This document shows, piece by piece, positions 1 through 7,343 of a stretch of DNA of 64,000 bases; position 1 is the stretch's first letter; each line of letters starts with the position of its first letter. The notes beneath the pieces are model-generated. The model was not told the origin of the DNA. It saw only the letters and a program-made list of their open reading frames with translations, and searched no databases. The DNA lies in assembly GCA_023402175.1 (NCBI GenBank), contig JAEXCN010000355.1, positions 1 to 64,000 on the forward strand, in the 5' to 3' direction. Source of the stretch: Pseudomonadota bacterium (GTDB lineage Bacteria; Myxococcota_A; Polyangia; Polyangiales; Polyangiaceae). The position numbers were made by a program, and so were the translations under genes.

Positions 1-609
1 CAGGAAATGCGCGTCGAGGCCAGACACGCGAAGCTCGTGGTCGTCTGCGCGAATGCGCACGAACGTGATCCCGAAGAACGCGAACGCGAGCGCGAGGAGC
101 GCGAGGGCCGCTCCGAAGAACCACAGAAGCCCGTCGCCACTGCCCGCGCAATCGATCACCAGCGAACGCTGCGTACGATCCTCGGCGAACGCTCGAATCC
201 GTGCGATGCGTCCTGGGTCGTCCACGCTGCACCAGATCGCCGTGGTACCGGAGTCGCTACGAAATTCGACATTGGCAGCGTGGTAGAACCGACGATTGCC
301 GCTTGCGTCCGTCTGCTGGAATTGCCCAATCTTCAGCTCGACACTGCGCAGGCCCGAAAGATCCACTGAGTCCTGGCGCGAATCGTGAAGCGGCGTCGAG
401 ACCACGCGGGTGCAGGTTCCGGGTTCCGAGCCTCGGCGAGCGCAGTGGAGCACGGTGGTGCTCTGCCCCGAGTAGATCACCAGGATCACGCCTACGAGGC
501 ACGCCACCGCGATGAGCAGTGGCGTGCGCCACAGCGACACGAGCACGGCCTTCCGAACGAGTGGAGGTCGCGACGGGTTCGGCGGCGGTGCGCGATAGGG
601 CGTGCTCAT
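1..609 (-). CDS. Two-TM membrane protein, C-terminus off the window
   Basis: An open frame runs leftward from an ATG at 609 off the left edge with no stop (203 codons visible). The product has a Pro-rich cytoplasmic start, a membrane segment at about residues 30-47 (LLIAVACLVGVILVIY), an outside domain of about 110 residues with several Cys (around HCARRG, PGTCTR, IWCSVDD and VIDCAGS), and a second membrane segment at about 160-182 (LLWFFGAALALLALAFAFFG). Its ATG overlaps the TGA of the LysR gene as ATGA, so the two are probably translationally coupled. I do not recognise the family and give no function. Confidence 0.7.
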   Translation of the reverse strand, partial: MSTPYRAPPPNPSRPPLVRKAVLVSLWRTPLLIAVACLVGVILVIYSGQSTTVLHCARRGSEPGTCTRVVSTPLHDSRQDSVDLSGLRSVELKIGQFQQTDASGNRRFYHAANVEFRSDSGTTAIWCSVDDPGRIARIRAFAEDRTQRSLVIDCAGSGDGLLWFFGAALALLALAFAFFGITFVRIRADDHELRVSGLDAHFL

Positions 610-1523
610 GCGCGCGACCGTCGTGAAGCTTTGCCGCCGCGTCGCGGGCGCACCGCGGCCTCTGCGCGCGCGGCTGCCAGCTCGGAGAGCCTGTCGCGCA
701 GGCTTCGGCCGGCGGCGCCGAGATCCGAACGGGCGTAGAGCGCGAGCTTCAGCCCGGCGACGGCGGGGAACCCCTCGTCCTCACCCAGCACACGATGGCC
801 GGGCTGCACGCTTCCCGCTGGCAGCAAGCTGACGCCGAGTCCGGCGCCCACGGCCGCGCAGAGGCCCGCCAGGCTCGCACTGGAGTAGCTGATCCGCCAG
901 GCGCGCCCGCGGCTCTCCAAGGCGTGGATCATCTCCTGACGATAGAGCGCTCCCACGGGGAACGCGACGAGCGGGAGCGGTTCCCTCGCCGCCTCCGATC
1001 TTCCCGTGACCGGCTGCACGGCGCTGTCGATCCAGCACAATGGCTCTGACCAGCACGCGTGGGCGTCGCTGTCCGCGGCCCACTGCTTGACCAGCAACAG
1101 ATCGAGCTCGCCGTTTCGGTACAATCGCAGCAGGTGGTGGCTCAACCCGCACTCCACCTCCAGGCGCAGGCGCGGCCGCTCCGCGGCAAAGTTCGCGAGC
1201 AGCGGCACCAGCGCGTCACCGCCCAGATCCTCCGGCACTCCAAGGCGCACGACCCCGTCGCTACCGGCTGGGCCCAACGCAGCGGAGGCCTCTTCGGCCA
1301 AGCGAAGGAGCCGCTGCGCGTAGCCAAGCAAGCGCTCGCCCTCTTCCGTGGGCAATACGTGACGCTGGCCGCGGTTCAGAAGGCGGCAACCCACGCTCTG
1401 CTCGAGGCGGATGATCTGCTGGCTGACCGTCGACTGGGTCAGGTGGAGGCGCTCGCCAGCGCGGGTGAAATTCCCCGTCTCGACGACCGCGACGAAGCTT
1501 CGCAACAAGAAGAGATCCATCAT
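606..1523 (-). CDS. LysR-family transcriptional regulator
   Basis: A LysR-type DNA-binding regulator of about 305 residues, the usual length. The N-terminal winged helix-turn-helix is typical (DLFLLRSFVAVVETGNFTRA, then LHLTQSTVSQQI and LEQSVGCRLLNR). An effector-binding domain follows, with VVRLGVPEDLGGDALVPLL at its first strand and GAGLGVSLLPAGSV near its end. An upstream start at 1574 would add 17 residues; I prefer the ATG at 1523 because LysR proteins begin just before the D/LxxLRxF segment. The C-terminus is Arg-rich. It is divergent from the ankyrin/deaminase genes at 1682-4139, which are its most likely targets by position, and it is coupled to the membrane protein downstream. Confidence 0.88.
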   Translation of the reverse strand: MMDLFLLRSFVAVVETGNFTRAGERLHLTQSTVSQQIIRLEQSVGCRLLNRGQRHVLPTEEGERLLGYAQRLLRLAEEASAALGPAGSDGVVRLGVPEDLGGDALVPLLANFAAERPRLRLEVECGLSHHLLRLYRNGELDLLLVKQWAADSDAHACWSEPLCWIDSAVQPVTGRSEAAREPLPLVAFPVGALYRQEMIHALESRGRAWRISYSSASLAGLCAAVGAGLGVSLLPAGSVQPGHRVLGEDEGFPAVAGLKLALYARSDLGAAGRSLRDRLSELAAARAEAAVRPRRGGKASRRSRA

Positions 1524-1681
1524 TCCGGTGCGCGCGAGCGAGGGCGCGGACTTTTCCCCGGCGCTCTGCAGCAACGTCGAGCTCGCCGGTCAGCCATTCG
1601 AAATGCCACTGGAAGCCAGTCTATCATTTCGTTTCACGATGAAGGGATCGGCCCGTAGGTTCTTCGTCAGGAGGTCGAGCG

Positions 1682-2359
1682 ATGCTCCTGGCGAACGTTT
1701 GGAAGGTGATGGTCATGGCGCTGTTCACGATGGCCTGCGCGGGTTCCGCGGGAGCAGGGAACGGCGGCTCCCCAGAGGCGCTCTTGCGAGCCGCGGAGAG
1801 GGGCGACGAGGTCAAGGTCTCCGAGCTGCTACGCCAGGGAGCGGCGGTGGACGTGCGGGACGCTGCGGGGAACACGCCGCTACTGCTGGCGACCGCCGGC
1901 GACCGGCGAGAAGCTGCGCGAGTCCTCATCGAGGCCGGAGCGAACGTCAACCTCCAGAACCGCCAGCTCGACAGCGCCTACTTGCTGGCTGGAGCCCGAG
2001 GGCATCTGGAGATCCTGCGCCTGACCCTGAAGCACGGCGCCGACCTGAAGAGCACGAACCGCTTCGGCGGCACCGCGCTGATCCCCGCCTGCGAACGTGG
2101 CCATGTGGAGGTCGTGAAGACCTTGCTGCAAGCGGGCGTCGATCCGAACCACGTCAACCGCCTGGGCTGGACTGGGCTGCTCGAGGCGATCCTCCTGAGC
2201 GACGGCGGGCCACGTCACCAGGCGATCGTGCGCCTCCTGATTGACGGCGGCGCCGACGTCAACCTGGCCGACGGAAACGGCGTCACGCCGCTCCAGCACG
2301 CCCGCGAGCGCAAGCAAGATGCGATTGCCAAAGTGCTCGTTGCCGCCGGAGCTCACTGA
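1682..2359 (+). CDS. Exported ankyrin-repeat protein
   Basis: A 225-residue protein. An N-terminal hydrophobic signal (VMVMALFTMACAGSAGAG) is followed by about five to six ankyrin repeats, visible from LLRAAERGDEVKVSELLRQG through GADVNLADGNGVTPLQHARE to the end. A consensus AGGAGG lies at 1669-1674, seven bases before the ATG. Ankyrin repeats bind other proteins; the signal puts this one in the periplasm or, if the weak TMAC site is used, on a lipid anchor. Its TGA shares one base with the ATG of the amidohydrolase (TGATG), so the pair is co-translated. The partner is unknown. Confidence 0.88.
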   Translation: MLLANVWKVMVMALFTMACAGSAGAGNGGSPEALLRAAERGDEVKVSELLRQGAAVDVRDAAGNTPLLLATAGDRREAARVLIEAGANVNLQNRQLDSAYLLAGARGHLEILRLTLKHGADLKSTNRFGGTALIPACERGHVEVVKTLLQAGVDPNHVNRLGWTGLLEAILLSDGGPRHQAIVRLLIDGGADVNLADGNGVTPLQHARERKQDAIAKVLVAAGAH

Positions 2360-3561
2360 TGGAGCTGACGAACGCAACCCTGCCCGATGGTCGCCGGGCG
2401 GACATCGTGCTCCGCGCCGGGCATATCGAATCGATTCGCGACCATCGATCGAATGCAGAGAAGAGTGCTTCTGCAGAAAAGGAGTCCATTCCGCTCGACG
2501 GCGCATTGGTGCTGCCCGCCCTGGTCGACGGCCACTGCCATCTCGACAAGACGTTCTTCGGAGCGCCGTGGCAGCCACACCGTGCGGCGAGCTCACTTCG
2601 CCAACGCATCGCGGACGAGCGAGCCCTGCGCGACAGCATCGGCGTATCGGTCGCAGAACGAGCCACCGCCCTCGCTCACCGCATGGTGTCCCTCGGCACG
2701 GGTCACATACGCTCGCATGTCGACATCGATCCGGAAGTGAAGCTCCATGGCTTGCACGAGCTCCTCGAGGTGCGCGAGGCTTTTCGTGACCGGCTCGGCA
2801 TCCAGCTGGTCGCGTTTCCGCAAAGCGGAATCGTCTCCGCTCCAGGAGTCGCCGATCTGCTCGATGCCGCGCTGTCGGAAGGGGCCGACCTGATTGGTGG
2901 ACTCGACCCTGCCGGATTCGACGGTGACGTCGACGGTCAGCTCGATGTCATCTTCGGACTCGCCGAAAGGCACGGAGTTGGGATTGATATCCACCTTCAC
3001 GACGCCGGCCAGGTCGGCGCTCGTCAACTGCGGGCCATCGCCGAACGCACCAAGGCGATGGGGCTGGGTGGCAAGGTCACGGTCAGCCATGCCTACGCGC
3101 TCGGACAACTCGACCACCACGAGCTCGATCGCACGGCAGCAGCTCTCGCGGGTGCCTCCGTCGCCATCATGACGAACGGCCCCAGCCGATCCATGCCACC
3201 GCTACGGGCTCTACGCGAACACGGCGTCCGGGTCTTCGCCGGCTCCGACAACATCCGAGACGCCTGGTGGCCGTATGGAACGGCAGACATGCTCGAACGC
3301 GCAACGATCATCGGACTCCAAGCCGAGCTGATGACCGACGACGATCTGAAGTACGCATCTTCCCTCGTTACCGACTCCGCAGCTGCAGCGCTCGAGCTCC
3401 CCCACTATGGCTTGAGCCCGGGCTGCCGCGCCGATCTGGTCGTGATCGCAGCAAGCAGTGTCCCCGAGGCAATCGCCTCGCATCCTGAGCGCCTGCTGGT
3501 GCTTCACGGCGGGCGTGTCGTGAGCGCGGCAATGGACATTGTTCCCGTCGCCTCCGGATGA
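2359..3561 (+). CDS. Cytosine deaminase-like amidohydrolase (CodA family)
   Basis: A 400-residue metal-dependent hydrolase of the amidohydrolase superfamily, cytosine deaminase branch, with no signal peptide. Metal ligands are seen as DGHCHLDKTF (His59 and His61), DIHLHDAG, VSHAYAL, and the late aspartate in FAGSDNIRDAWWPYG. The FAGSDNIRDAWWPYGTADM segment is typical of the cytosine deaminase / isopropylammelide hydrolase group. Expected chemistry is hydrolytic deamination of a pyrimidine or triazine ring, but the substrate cannot be read from sequence. Together with the nucleoside deaminase downstream it forms a base-deamination or salvage pair. Its start overlaps the ankyrin gene, an odd pairing of an exported and a cytoplasmic protein. 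Confidence 0.88.
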   Translation: MELTNATLPDGRRADIVLRAGHIESIRDHRSNAEKSASAEKESIPLDGALVLPALVDGHCHLDKTFFGAPWQPHRAASSLRQRIADERALRDSIGVSVAERATALAHRMVSLGTGHIRSHVDIDPEVKLHGLHELLEVREAFRDRLGIQLVAFPQSGIVSAPGVADLLDAALSEGADLIGGLDPAGFDGDVDGQLDVIFGLAERHGVGIDIHLHDAGQVGARQLRAIAERTKAMGLGGKVTVSHAYALGQLDHHELDRTAAALAGASVAIMTNGPSRSMPPLRALREHGVRVFAGSDNIRDAWWPYGTADMLERATIIGLQAELMTDDDLKYASSLVTDSAAAALELPHYGLSPGCRADLVVIAASSVPEAIASHPERLLVLHGGRVVSAAMDIVPVASG

Positions 3562-3644
3562 ACGTCTCAGGTGGACGTCGCTTCCTGGCCGCATAGGTTC
3601 GTCGGCGCAGACCACAAATTCGATGTCGAGGATTGGAGGTTCTC

Positions 3645-4139
3645 ATGGATTTCGCGCAGCGCACCATCGAGGTTGCCCGTCAGAACGTCGAGCAAGGTGG
3701 TCGGCCGTTCGCGACCGTCATCGTCAAGGACGGCACAATCCTGGCGGAGAGTCCAAACCGCGTCGCGCAGACCAATGACCCGACCGCGCACGCCGAGATC
3801 CTCGCGATCCGCGAGGCGTGCATGAAGCTAGGTACCGAACACTTGATCGGCAGCACCATCTACGTGCTCGCCCATCCCTGCCCGATGTGTCTTGGCGCGC
3901 TCTACTACTGCTCCCCGGACGAGGTCGTCTTCCTCACGACCCGCGAGGTCTACGAGCCGTATTACGTCGACGACCGCAAGTACTTCGAGCTCGATACCTT
4001 CTACGGCGAGTTTGCCAAGGACTACACCGAGCGGCGACTCCCGATGCGCTACGAACCGCGCGGCGCCGCGGTCGACGTCTACAAGGCATGGCAGGAGCGC
4101 AATCACGGCGAGCGGCACGTGCCCGGCCCCTCTGTGTGA
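3645..4139 (+). CDS. Nucleoside/base deaminase (CMP/dCMP-type zinc fold)
   Basis: A 164-residue cytidine-deaminase-fold enzyme. The zinc site is complete: HAE at residues 49-51 (His ligand plus catalytic Glu) and PCPMC at 78-82 (two Cys ligands). It resembles guanine deaminase / tRNA adenosine deaminase-like proteins; the long C-terminal tail suggests a free-base or nucleoside substrate rather than tRNA. An in-frame TTG at 3633 exists, but GGAGG at 3635-3639 sits five bases before the ATG at 3645, so I use that ATG. It lies 83 bases after the amidohydrolase on the same strand and is probably in the same transcript. Confidence 0.88.
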   Translation: MDFAQRTIEVARQNVEQGGRPFATVIVKDGTILAESPNRVAQTNDPTAHAEILAIREACMKLGTEHLIGSTIYVLAHPCPMCLGALYYCSPDEVVFLTTREVYEPYYVDDRKYFELDTFYGEFAKDYTERRLPMRYEPRGAAVDVYKAWQERNHGERHVPGPSV

Positions 4140-4195
4140 TACCACGAGGTGGTTCGGTTGCGTCACGTTATGGCTGCGCTACACGACGCGAACGC

Positions 4196-4651
4196 ATGCT
4201 CATCCAAGCGAACAGAAGGTGGCCGCTGTCGTCGCTCGCGGTGCTCGCGGTACTTGTCACGTCCGTCGGGTGCCGCGAGAACACCAGGACCTCGCCCGCC
4301 ACATCGGTCGATGTGAAGCCGATCGTCGCTGCGCCACCCCGGACGCCTTCGGAGGCGCTCGCAAATGAGCCGACGACGGCCGAAGAGTTGAAAGGCATCT
4401 CGACCGACGGCCCATTTGCATCGCTCACGGCGTATTGCGCATGGTTCAAGCGAGACTGCACTCCCGGTGACGCTCGCCTCTGCCAGTGTGGAGACACGAA
4501 CAAGGGATATTGCACGACGTCCCTCGAGTGGACTTCGGGAGTGGCGCCGTCGTTCAACAAGAGCAAAAGCGGATTGCTGATCGCCGACCATGCGAAGGCC
4601 GACGGTGGGCCACGAATGTATCGGATCGTCGTCGCTCCCCACACACATTGA
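4196..4651 (+). CDS. Hypothetical lipoprotein
   Basis: A 151-residue protein beginning MLIQANRRW with a hydrophobic stretch ending in the lipobox SVGC, so probably membrane-anchored. The mature part has a Pro/Thr-rich linker and a small domain with four to five Cys (YCAWFKRDC, RLCQCGDTNKGYC), likely disulfide-bonded. It ends convergently with the outer-membrane protein gene on the other strand. No family recognised. Confidence 0.68.
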   Translation: MLIQANRRWPLSSLAVLAVLVTSVGCRENTRTSPATSVDVKPIVAAPPRTPSEALANEPTTAEELKGISTDGPFASLTAYCAWFKRDCTPGDARLCQCGDTNKGYCTTSLEWTSGVAPSFNKSKSGLLIADHAKADGGPRMYRIVVAPHTH

Positions 4652-4701
4652 GCTCGGCGCGCGACGGGTCGAACGGTGCGCTCGCTCTTCAAAGGCGAGC
4701 C

Positions 4702-5793
4702 TCAACGAGGCCGGCGACCTGCGTCGTCGACGGCGCCACCGCCGCGATGCCGTCGTCCCGCGGCGTCGAACGACCCCTGCACTGCAAGGTTCACGATGGC
4801 CGGATACGTGAGCTGGCCGGGGTCCGTGCCGTGTCGATGCGCCGCCTCGATGAAGTGCTGCCAGACAGGAACCTTGACCGAGAGCGACGCGACGACGTCG
4901 CCAATCGCGTAGCTCACTCCGCCGCCGAGGAGGACGTCGGTACGGCCGACGTTGCCGTCTTGCTGAACGACGCCGCCCCATCGTTCCGGCTGTTCGTTCA
5001 GGATGTCCACCGACGGACCGAGACGTAGCTTCGGGACGAGAATCTCGACGTCACCGGAGAGACCGCCGGCGTAGCGATTGCCGGCGTGATAGCCCCGGCT
5101 GTTCTCGTAGACGAACATGATCGCCTGCGCGTAGCTGCTGAGCCTCACGCGGCCGAGGGGGAGCCCTGCGTCGACGGCGAAGACGGGGTAGAACGTGCCG
5201 GTTCCGAACTGAATGTGCTGATGAGGAAGCCCGGCGCGACCGCGCGCGAATGGGTCATCCTCGATGCTCCCGATCGGCAGCCCGAGACCTGCGCGCGTCG
5301 TGACGCGGAGATCGCCGACGCCCCCGGTCGCACGCGCCAAGAGCCAAGGATCGGCGAAGCCGGTGAGCGTTTCGTTGCGGTGATGAATGTTCTCGTAGTC
5401 CGGGGTGAACGGCGTGCCGTCCTCGCGGCGGAACTGAATCGTGGTGTCGACGATGCGAAACGGAATCTGCGCCTCGACCCCGAACGTCGGCGTGATGCCG
5501 TACGCGATGATGGGACGAAGCTCGCCGACCCAAAACCGTTGGTCGTGCTGCTGCGGCGGTTCGGAACGCACCCGACAGATGGGCCCAATCTCTGGGCACG
5601 ATTCGGGGTGCACGACCCGCATGGTCGTGCCGGTCAGATTGAGCGAGATGGTGAGCTCGCCGGCATCGAGCGTCGTATTCGCAGCCCGGGCCGTAGGAAG
5701 GTTCGGATTGCTGCACCCGGCGCACGCGCGCGCCTCCGCTTCGAGCGCGATGACCGCTTCGAGCGCGGCCAACGCGAACACCGCCAACTTCAT
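4702..5793 (-). CDS. Outer-membrane beta-barrel-like protein of the metal-response operon
   Basis: A 363-residue exported protein. The start is the ATG at 5793, which overlaps the TGA of the thioredoxin gene (ATGA) and opens with a clear signal peptide (MKLAVFALAALEAVIALEAEA) followed by ACAGCSNPNLP. The rest alternates short hydrophobic strands and turns, including GELTISLNLTGTTMRVV, FGVEAQIPFRIVDTT, GDLRVTTRAGLGLPIG and GVSYAIGDVVASLSVKVPV, as in outer-membrane proteins related to the phenol meta-pathway transporter-like group. A Cys/His-containing loop (HPESCPEIGPICRV) could bind metal. It is the last gene of the metallothionein / sigma / thioredoxin operon. The transport role is inferred. 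Confidence 0.75.
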   Translation of the reverse strand: MKLAVFALAALEAVIALEAEARACAGCSNPNLPTARAANTTLDAGELTISLNLTGTTMRVVHPESCPEIGPICRVRSEPPQQHDQRFWVGELRPIIAYGITPTFGVEAQIPFRIVDTTIQFRREDGTPFTPDYENIHHRNETLTGFADPWLLARATGGVGDLRVTTRAGLGLPIGSIEDDPFARGRAGLPHQHIQFGTGTFYPVFAVDAGLPLGRVRLSSYAQAIMFVYENSRGYHAGNRYAGGLSGDVEILVPKLRLGPSVDILNEQPERWGGVVQQDGNVGRTDVLLGGGVSYAIGDVVASLSVKVPVWQHFIEAAHRHGTDPGQLTYPAIVNLAVQGSFDAAGRRHRGGGAVDDAGRRPR

Positions 5794-6443
5794 CGACGGT
5801 TCGCTTCGGCGAGGACCGCATCGAGCGCGCCGAGATCGGCGCCGTGGAGCGTCCTGAACCGCTTGCCGTCCTTGCCGTAAACCACGACGAAGGGCAACGA
5901 CGGCACGTCGCGCAAGTAACGCTGTCCGAGCGGGCTCTCCCACTCCAAGATGTTGAGCTTCCGATACGCGAGCGAGGCATCACCGTTCGCGATGCGCTTG
6001 TAGAGATGGCCATCCACCTTGCGGCACGCCGCGCACCAGTCGGCGTAGAAGTCGAAGATGGTCACCTTTCCCGGTACCGCGTGTGTGTCGAGGCTCGATA
6101 CGTCCTCGCCCGCGCGAGAGAGCCACGACACGTCGGCGCCGTCGGGCAGCTTCGGCAACGGCTCGAACGTCAGGTCTGGATGGCACTTGAAGCATTGCGA
6201 CTCCGGGACGCCGTGCGGCGCGCACCAGTCCCCAGCCCGCTTGAATTGCGCGACCAGCTCGGGATGGTGAAGCGTGCAGGTCTTCTCGGGGACCTTGTGC
6301 TCGCAAAGCACGATGTCTCCGTCGACGCGCGAAAGCTCGGAGAGTTTGCCGTGCGGAGTACCGGGCGTACCCGGCGGTGGCGACGACGACGCGCACGCGC
6401 CCACGAAGACGGCGAGCAGCGTGAAGCAAGAAGCACGTTTCAT
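5790..6443 (-). CDS. Thioredoxin-fold lipoprotein with Cys/His metal-binding-type repeats
   Basis: A 217-residue lipoprotein (lipobox VGAC). Residues about 40-95 hold two related motifs, CEHKVPEKTCTLHHPEL and CAPHGVPESQCFKCHPDL, resembling the Cys/His motifs at the N-terminus of some heavy-metal efflux adaptors. A thioredoxin domain follows with the active site WCAAC (ADWCAACRKVD) and the cis-Pro segment VPSLPFVVVYG, ending near GADLGALDAVL. It is likely periplasmic, reducing disulfides or handling thiol-bound metal. A GTG at 6455 is possible, but AGGA lies about five bases before the ATG at 6443. The upstream gene ends at 6452 and the downstream gene overlaps by four bases. Confidence 0.85.
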   Translation of the reverse strand: MKRASCFTLLAVFVGACASSSPPPGTPGTPHGKLSELSRVDGDIVLCEHKVPEKTCTLHHPELVAQFKRAGDWCAPHGVPESQCFKCHPDLTFEPLPKLPDGADVSWLSRAGEDVSSLDTHAVPGKVTIFDFYADWCAACRKVDGHLYKRIANGDASLAYRKLNILEWESPLGQRYLRDVPSLPFVVVYGKDGKRFRTLHGADLGALDAVLAEANRR

Positions 6444-6451
6444 CGAAATCC

Positions 6452-7051
6452 TCACTCGTCACACCCGCAGTCGAGGCAGGCGCGAATCGAATCTGTGCCG
6501 CAGAACTCGCGAAGCTGGTCGCGAAGCGCCTTTCTCGCGCGATGGAGTCGCACCGTGGCGTTGTTGACCGTGATACCCAGCGCGTCCGCCGCCGAGGCGA
6601 GCGGCTCGTCCGCGATGTCGACCCGACGAAGGATGTCCGCGTAGTCGGGGCGGATGCGGTCGAGCTGCCCCAAGCTGCACGCGCAGACCGCGACCTCCTC
6701 GGGCGTTGCATCGCCGACGTCGTTCGCGAGGAGGGCGAGCTTCGACTCACGAAGCGCCCACTTCGCGTGATGGTCAGCGAGGGCGCGCCGAAGAATCTGG
6801 AAGAACCATGCACGCGTTCGGTCCCGGTCGCGCACGTCGTCTGCGTGCTCGGCCGCACGAATGAGCGACTGCTGAAAGATGTCCTCGGCGTCGGCGTCGG
6901 AACGAACACGCGAGCGGACGAACGAGAGAAACGCCTCGCGGTCGGCTAGGAGGTCACGCACGAGGGGTGATGCCGCGTCCGCCACGTGACCAGGAGGGCC
7001 GACGGTCTCGGGACGAGCCTTCACGTTTTCACCGTAGCGGACGGGCACCAC
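6452..7051 (-). CDS. CorE-like ECF RNA polymerase sigma factor with CxC linker and Cys-rich tail
   Basis: A 199-residue ECF sigma factor. Sigma-2 is at about 45-110 (DAEDIFQQSLIRAAEHADD, TRAWFFQILRRALADH) and sigma-4 at about 130-185 (LDRIRPDYADILRRVDI, ASAADALGITVNNATVRLHR). The linker contains CAC (EVAVCACSLG), and the C-terminus has four Cys within FCGTDSIRACLDCGCDE. A linker CxC plus a C-terminal cysteine-rich domain is the known layout of CorE-type sigma factors of Myxococcus xanthus, which are switched directly by copper, cadmium or zinc instead of by an anti-sigma factor. The start is GTG at 7051, served by GAGG that overlaps the metallothionein stop. No anti-sigma gene is adjacent, which fits. 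Confidence 0.87.
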   Translation of the reverse strand: MVPVRYGENVKARPETVGPPGHVADAASPLVRDLLADREAFLSFVRSRVRSDADAEDIFQQSLIRAAEHADDVRDRDRTRAWFFQILRRALADHHAKWALRESKLALLANDVGDATPEEVAVCACSLGQLDRIRPDYADILRRVDIADEPLASAADALGITVNNATVRLHRARKALRDQLREFCGTDSIRACLDCGCDE

Positions 7052-7060
7052 TGCGTTACC

Positions 7061-7237
7061 TCACGCGCCCTTCGTTGCCGGACAACCGCAAGAGCGAGGA
7101 CAGGCGCAAGCAGAGCCGCACGTGCACGTGGCCCCGCAGCAGCACTCACCGGCTTTCGCTGGCCTGTCGCCTGAACATCGGCAATTGCCCGCGGGACAGG
7201 ACTTGCACGCGCACGCCTGCGTCGACTGTTCACTCAT
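7061..7237 (-). CDS. Small metallothionein-like cysteine-rich protein
   Basis: A 58-codon ORF with 14 Cys (about 24%), starting MSEQSTQACACKSCPAG. Cys lie at residues 9, 11, 14, 19, 21, 32-34, 38, 40, 44, 46, 50 and 52, mostly as CxC and CC pairs; there is no His and no aromatic residue. This is the composition of a metallothionein, a cytoplasmic thiolate protein that binds Cu, Zn or Cd. A strong GAGGAG sits eight bases upstream of the ATG at 7237. Its TGA is immediately followed by the Shine-Dalgarno of the sigma-factor gene, so the two are coupled. It does not match a metallothionein family that I can name with certainty. Confidence 0.82.
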   Translation of the reverse strand: MSEQSTQACACKSCPAGNCRCSGDRPAKAGECCCGATCTCGSACACPRSCGCPATKGA

Positions 7238-7261
7238 GGTTCGTTACTCCTCGTCCGGGAA

Positions 7262-7288
7262 GACGGGGGATGCGGCGCGATCCTTACA
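7262..7288 (-). promoter_or_regulatory. Candidate ECF-type promoter of the metallothionein operon
   Basis: Read on the minus strand, TGTAAGG (7288-7282) and CGTC (7265-7262) are separated by 16 bases, the layout of many ECF promoters. Transcription would start near 7255, giving a leader of about 18 bases with GAGGAG before the ATG at 7237. The ECF sigma factor is the second gene of this operon, so autoregulation is likely but inferred. Confidence 0.4.
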
Positions 7289-7343
7289 GTCCGCCGGCCA
7301 CGGCGTACAGCGCCTCGGCCGTACGGCAGCTCAGCCGTAGAGC

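Noticed and set aside
4680..4700. Six-base-stem hairpin between convergent genes as a terminator
   Set aside because: The stem is short and no T-run follows, so a Rho-independent terminator is not supported.
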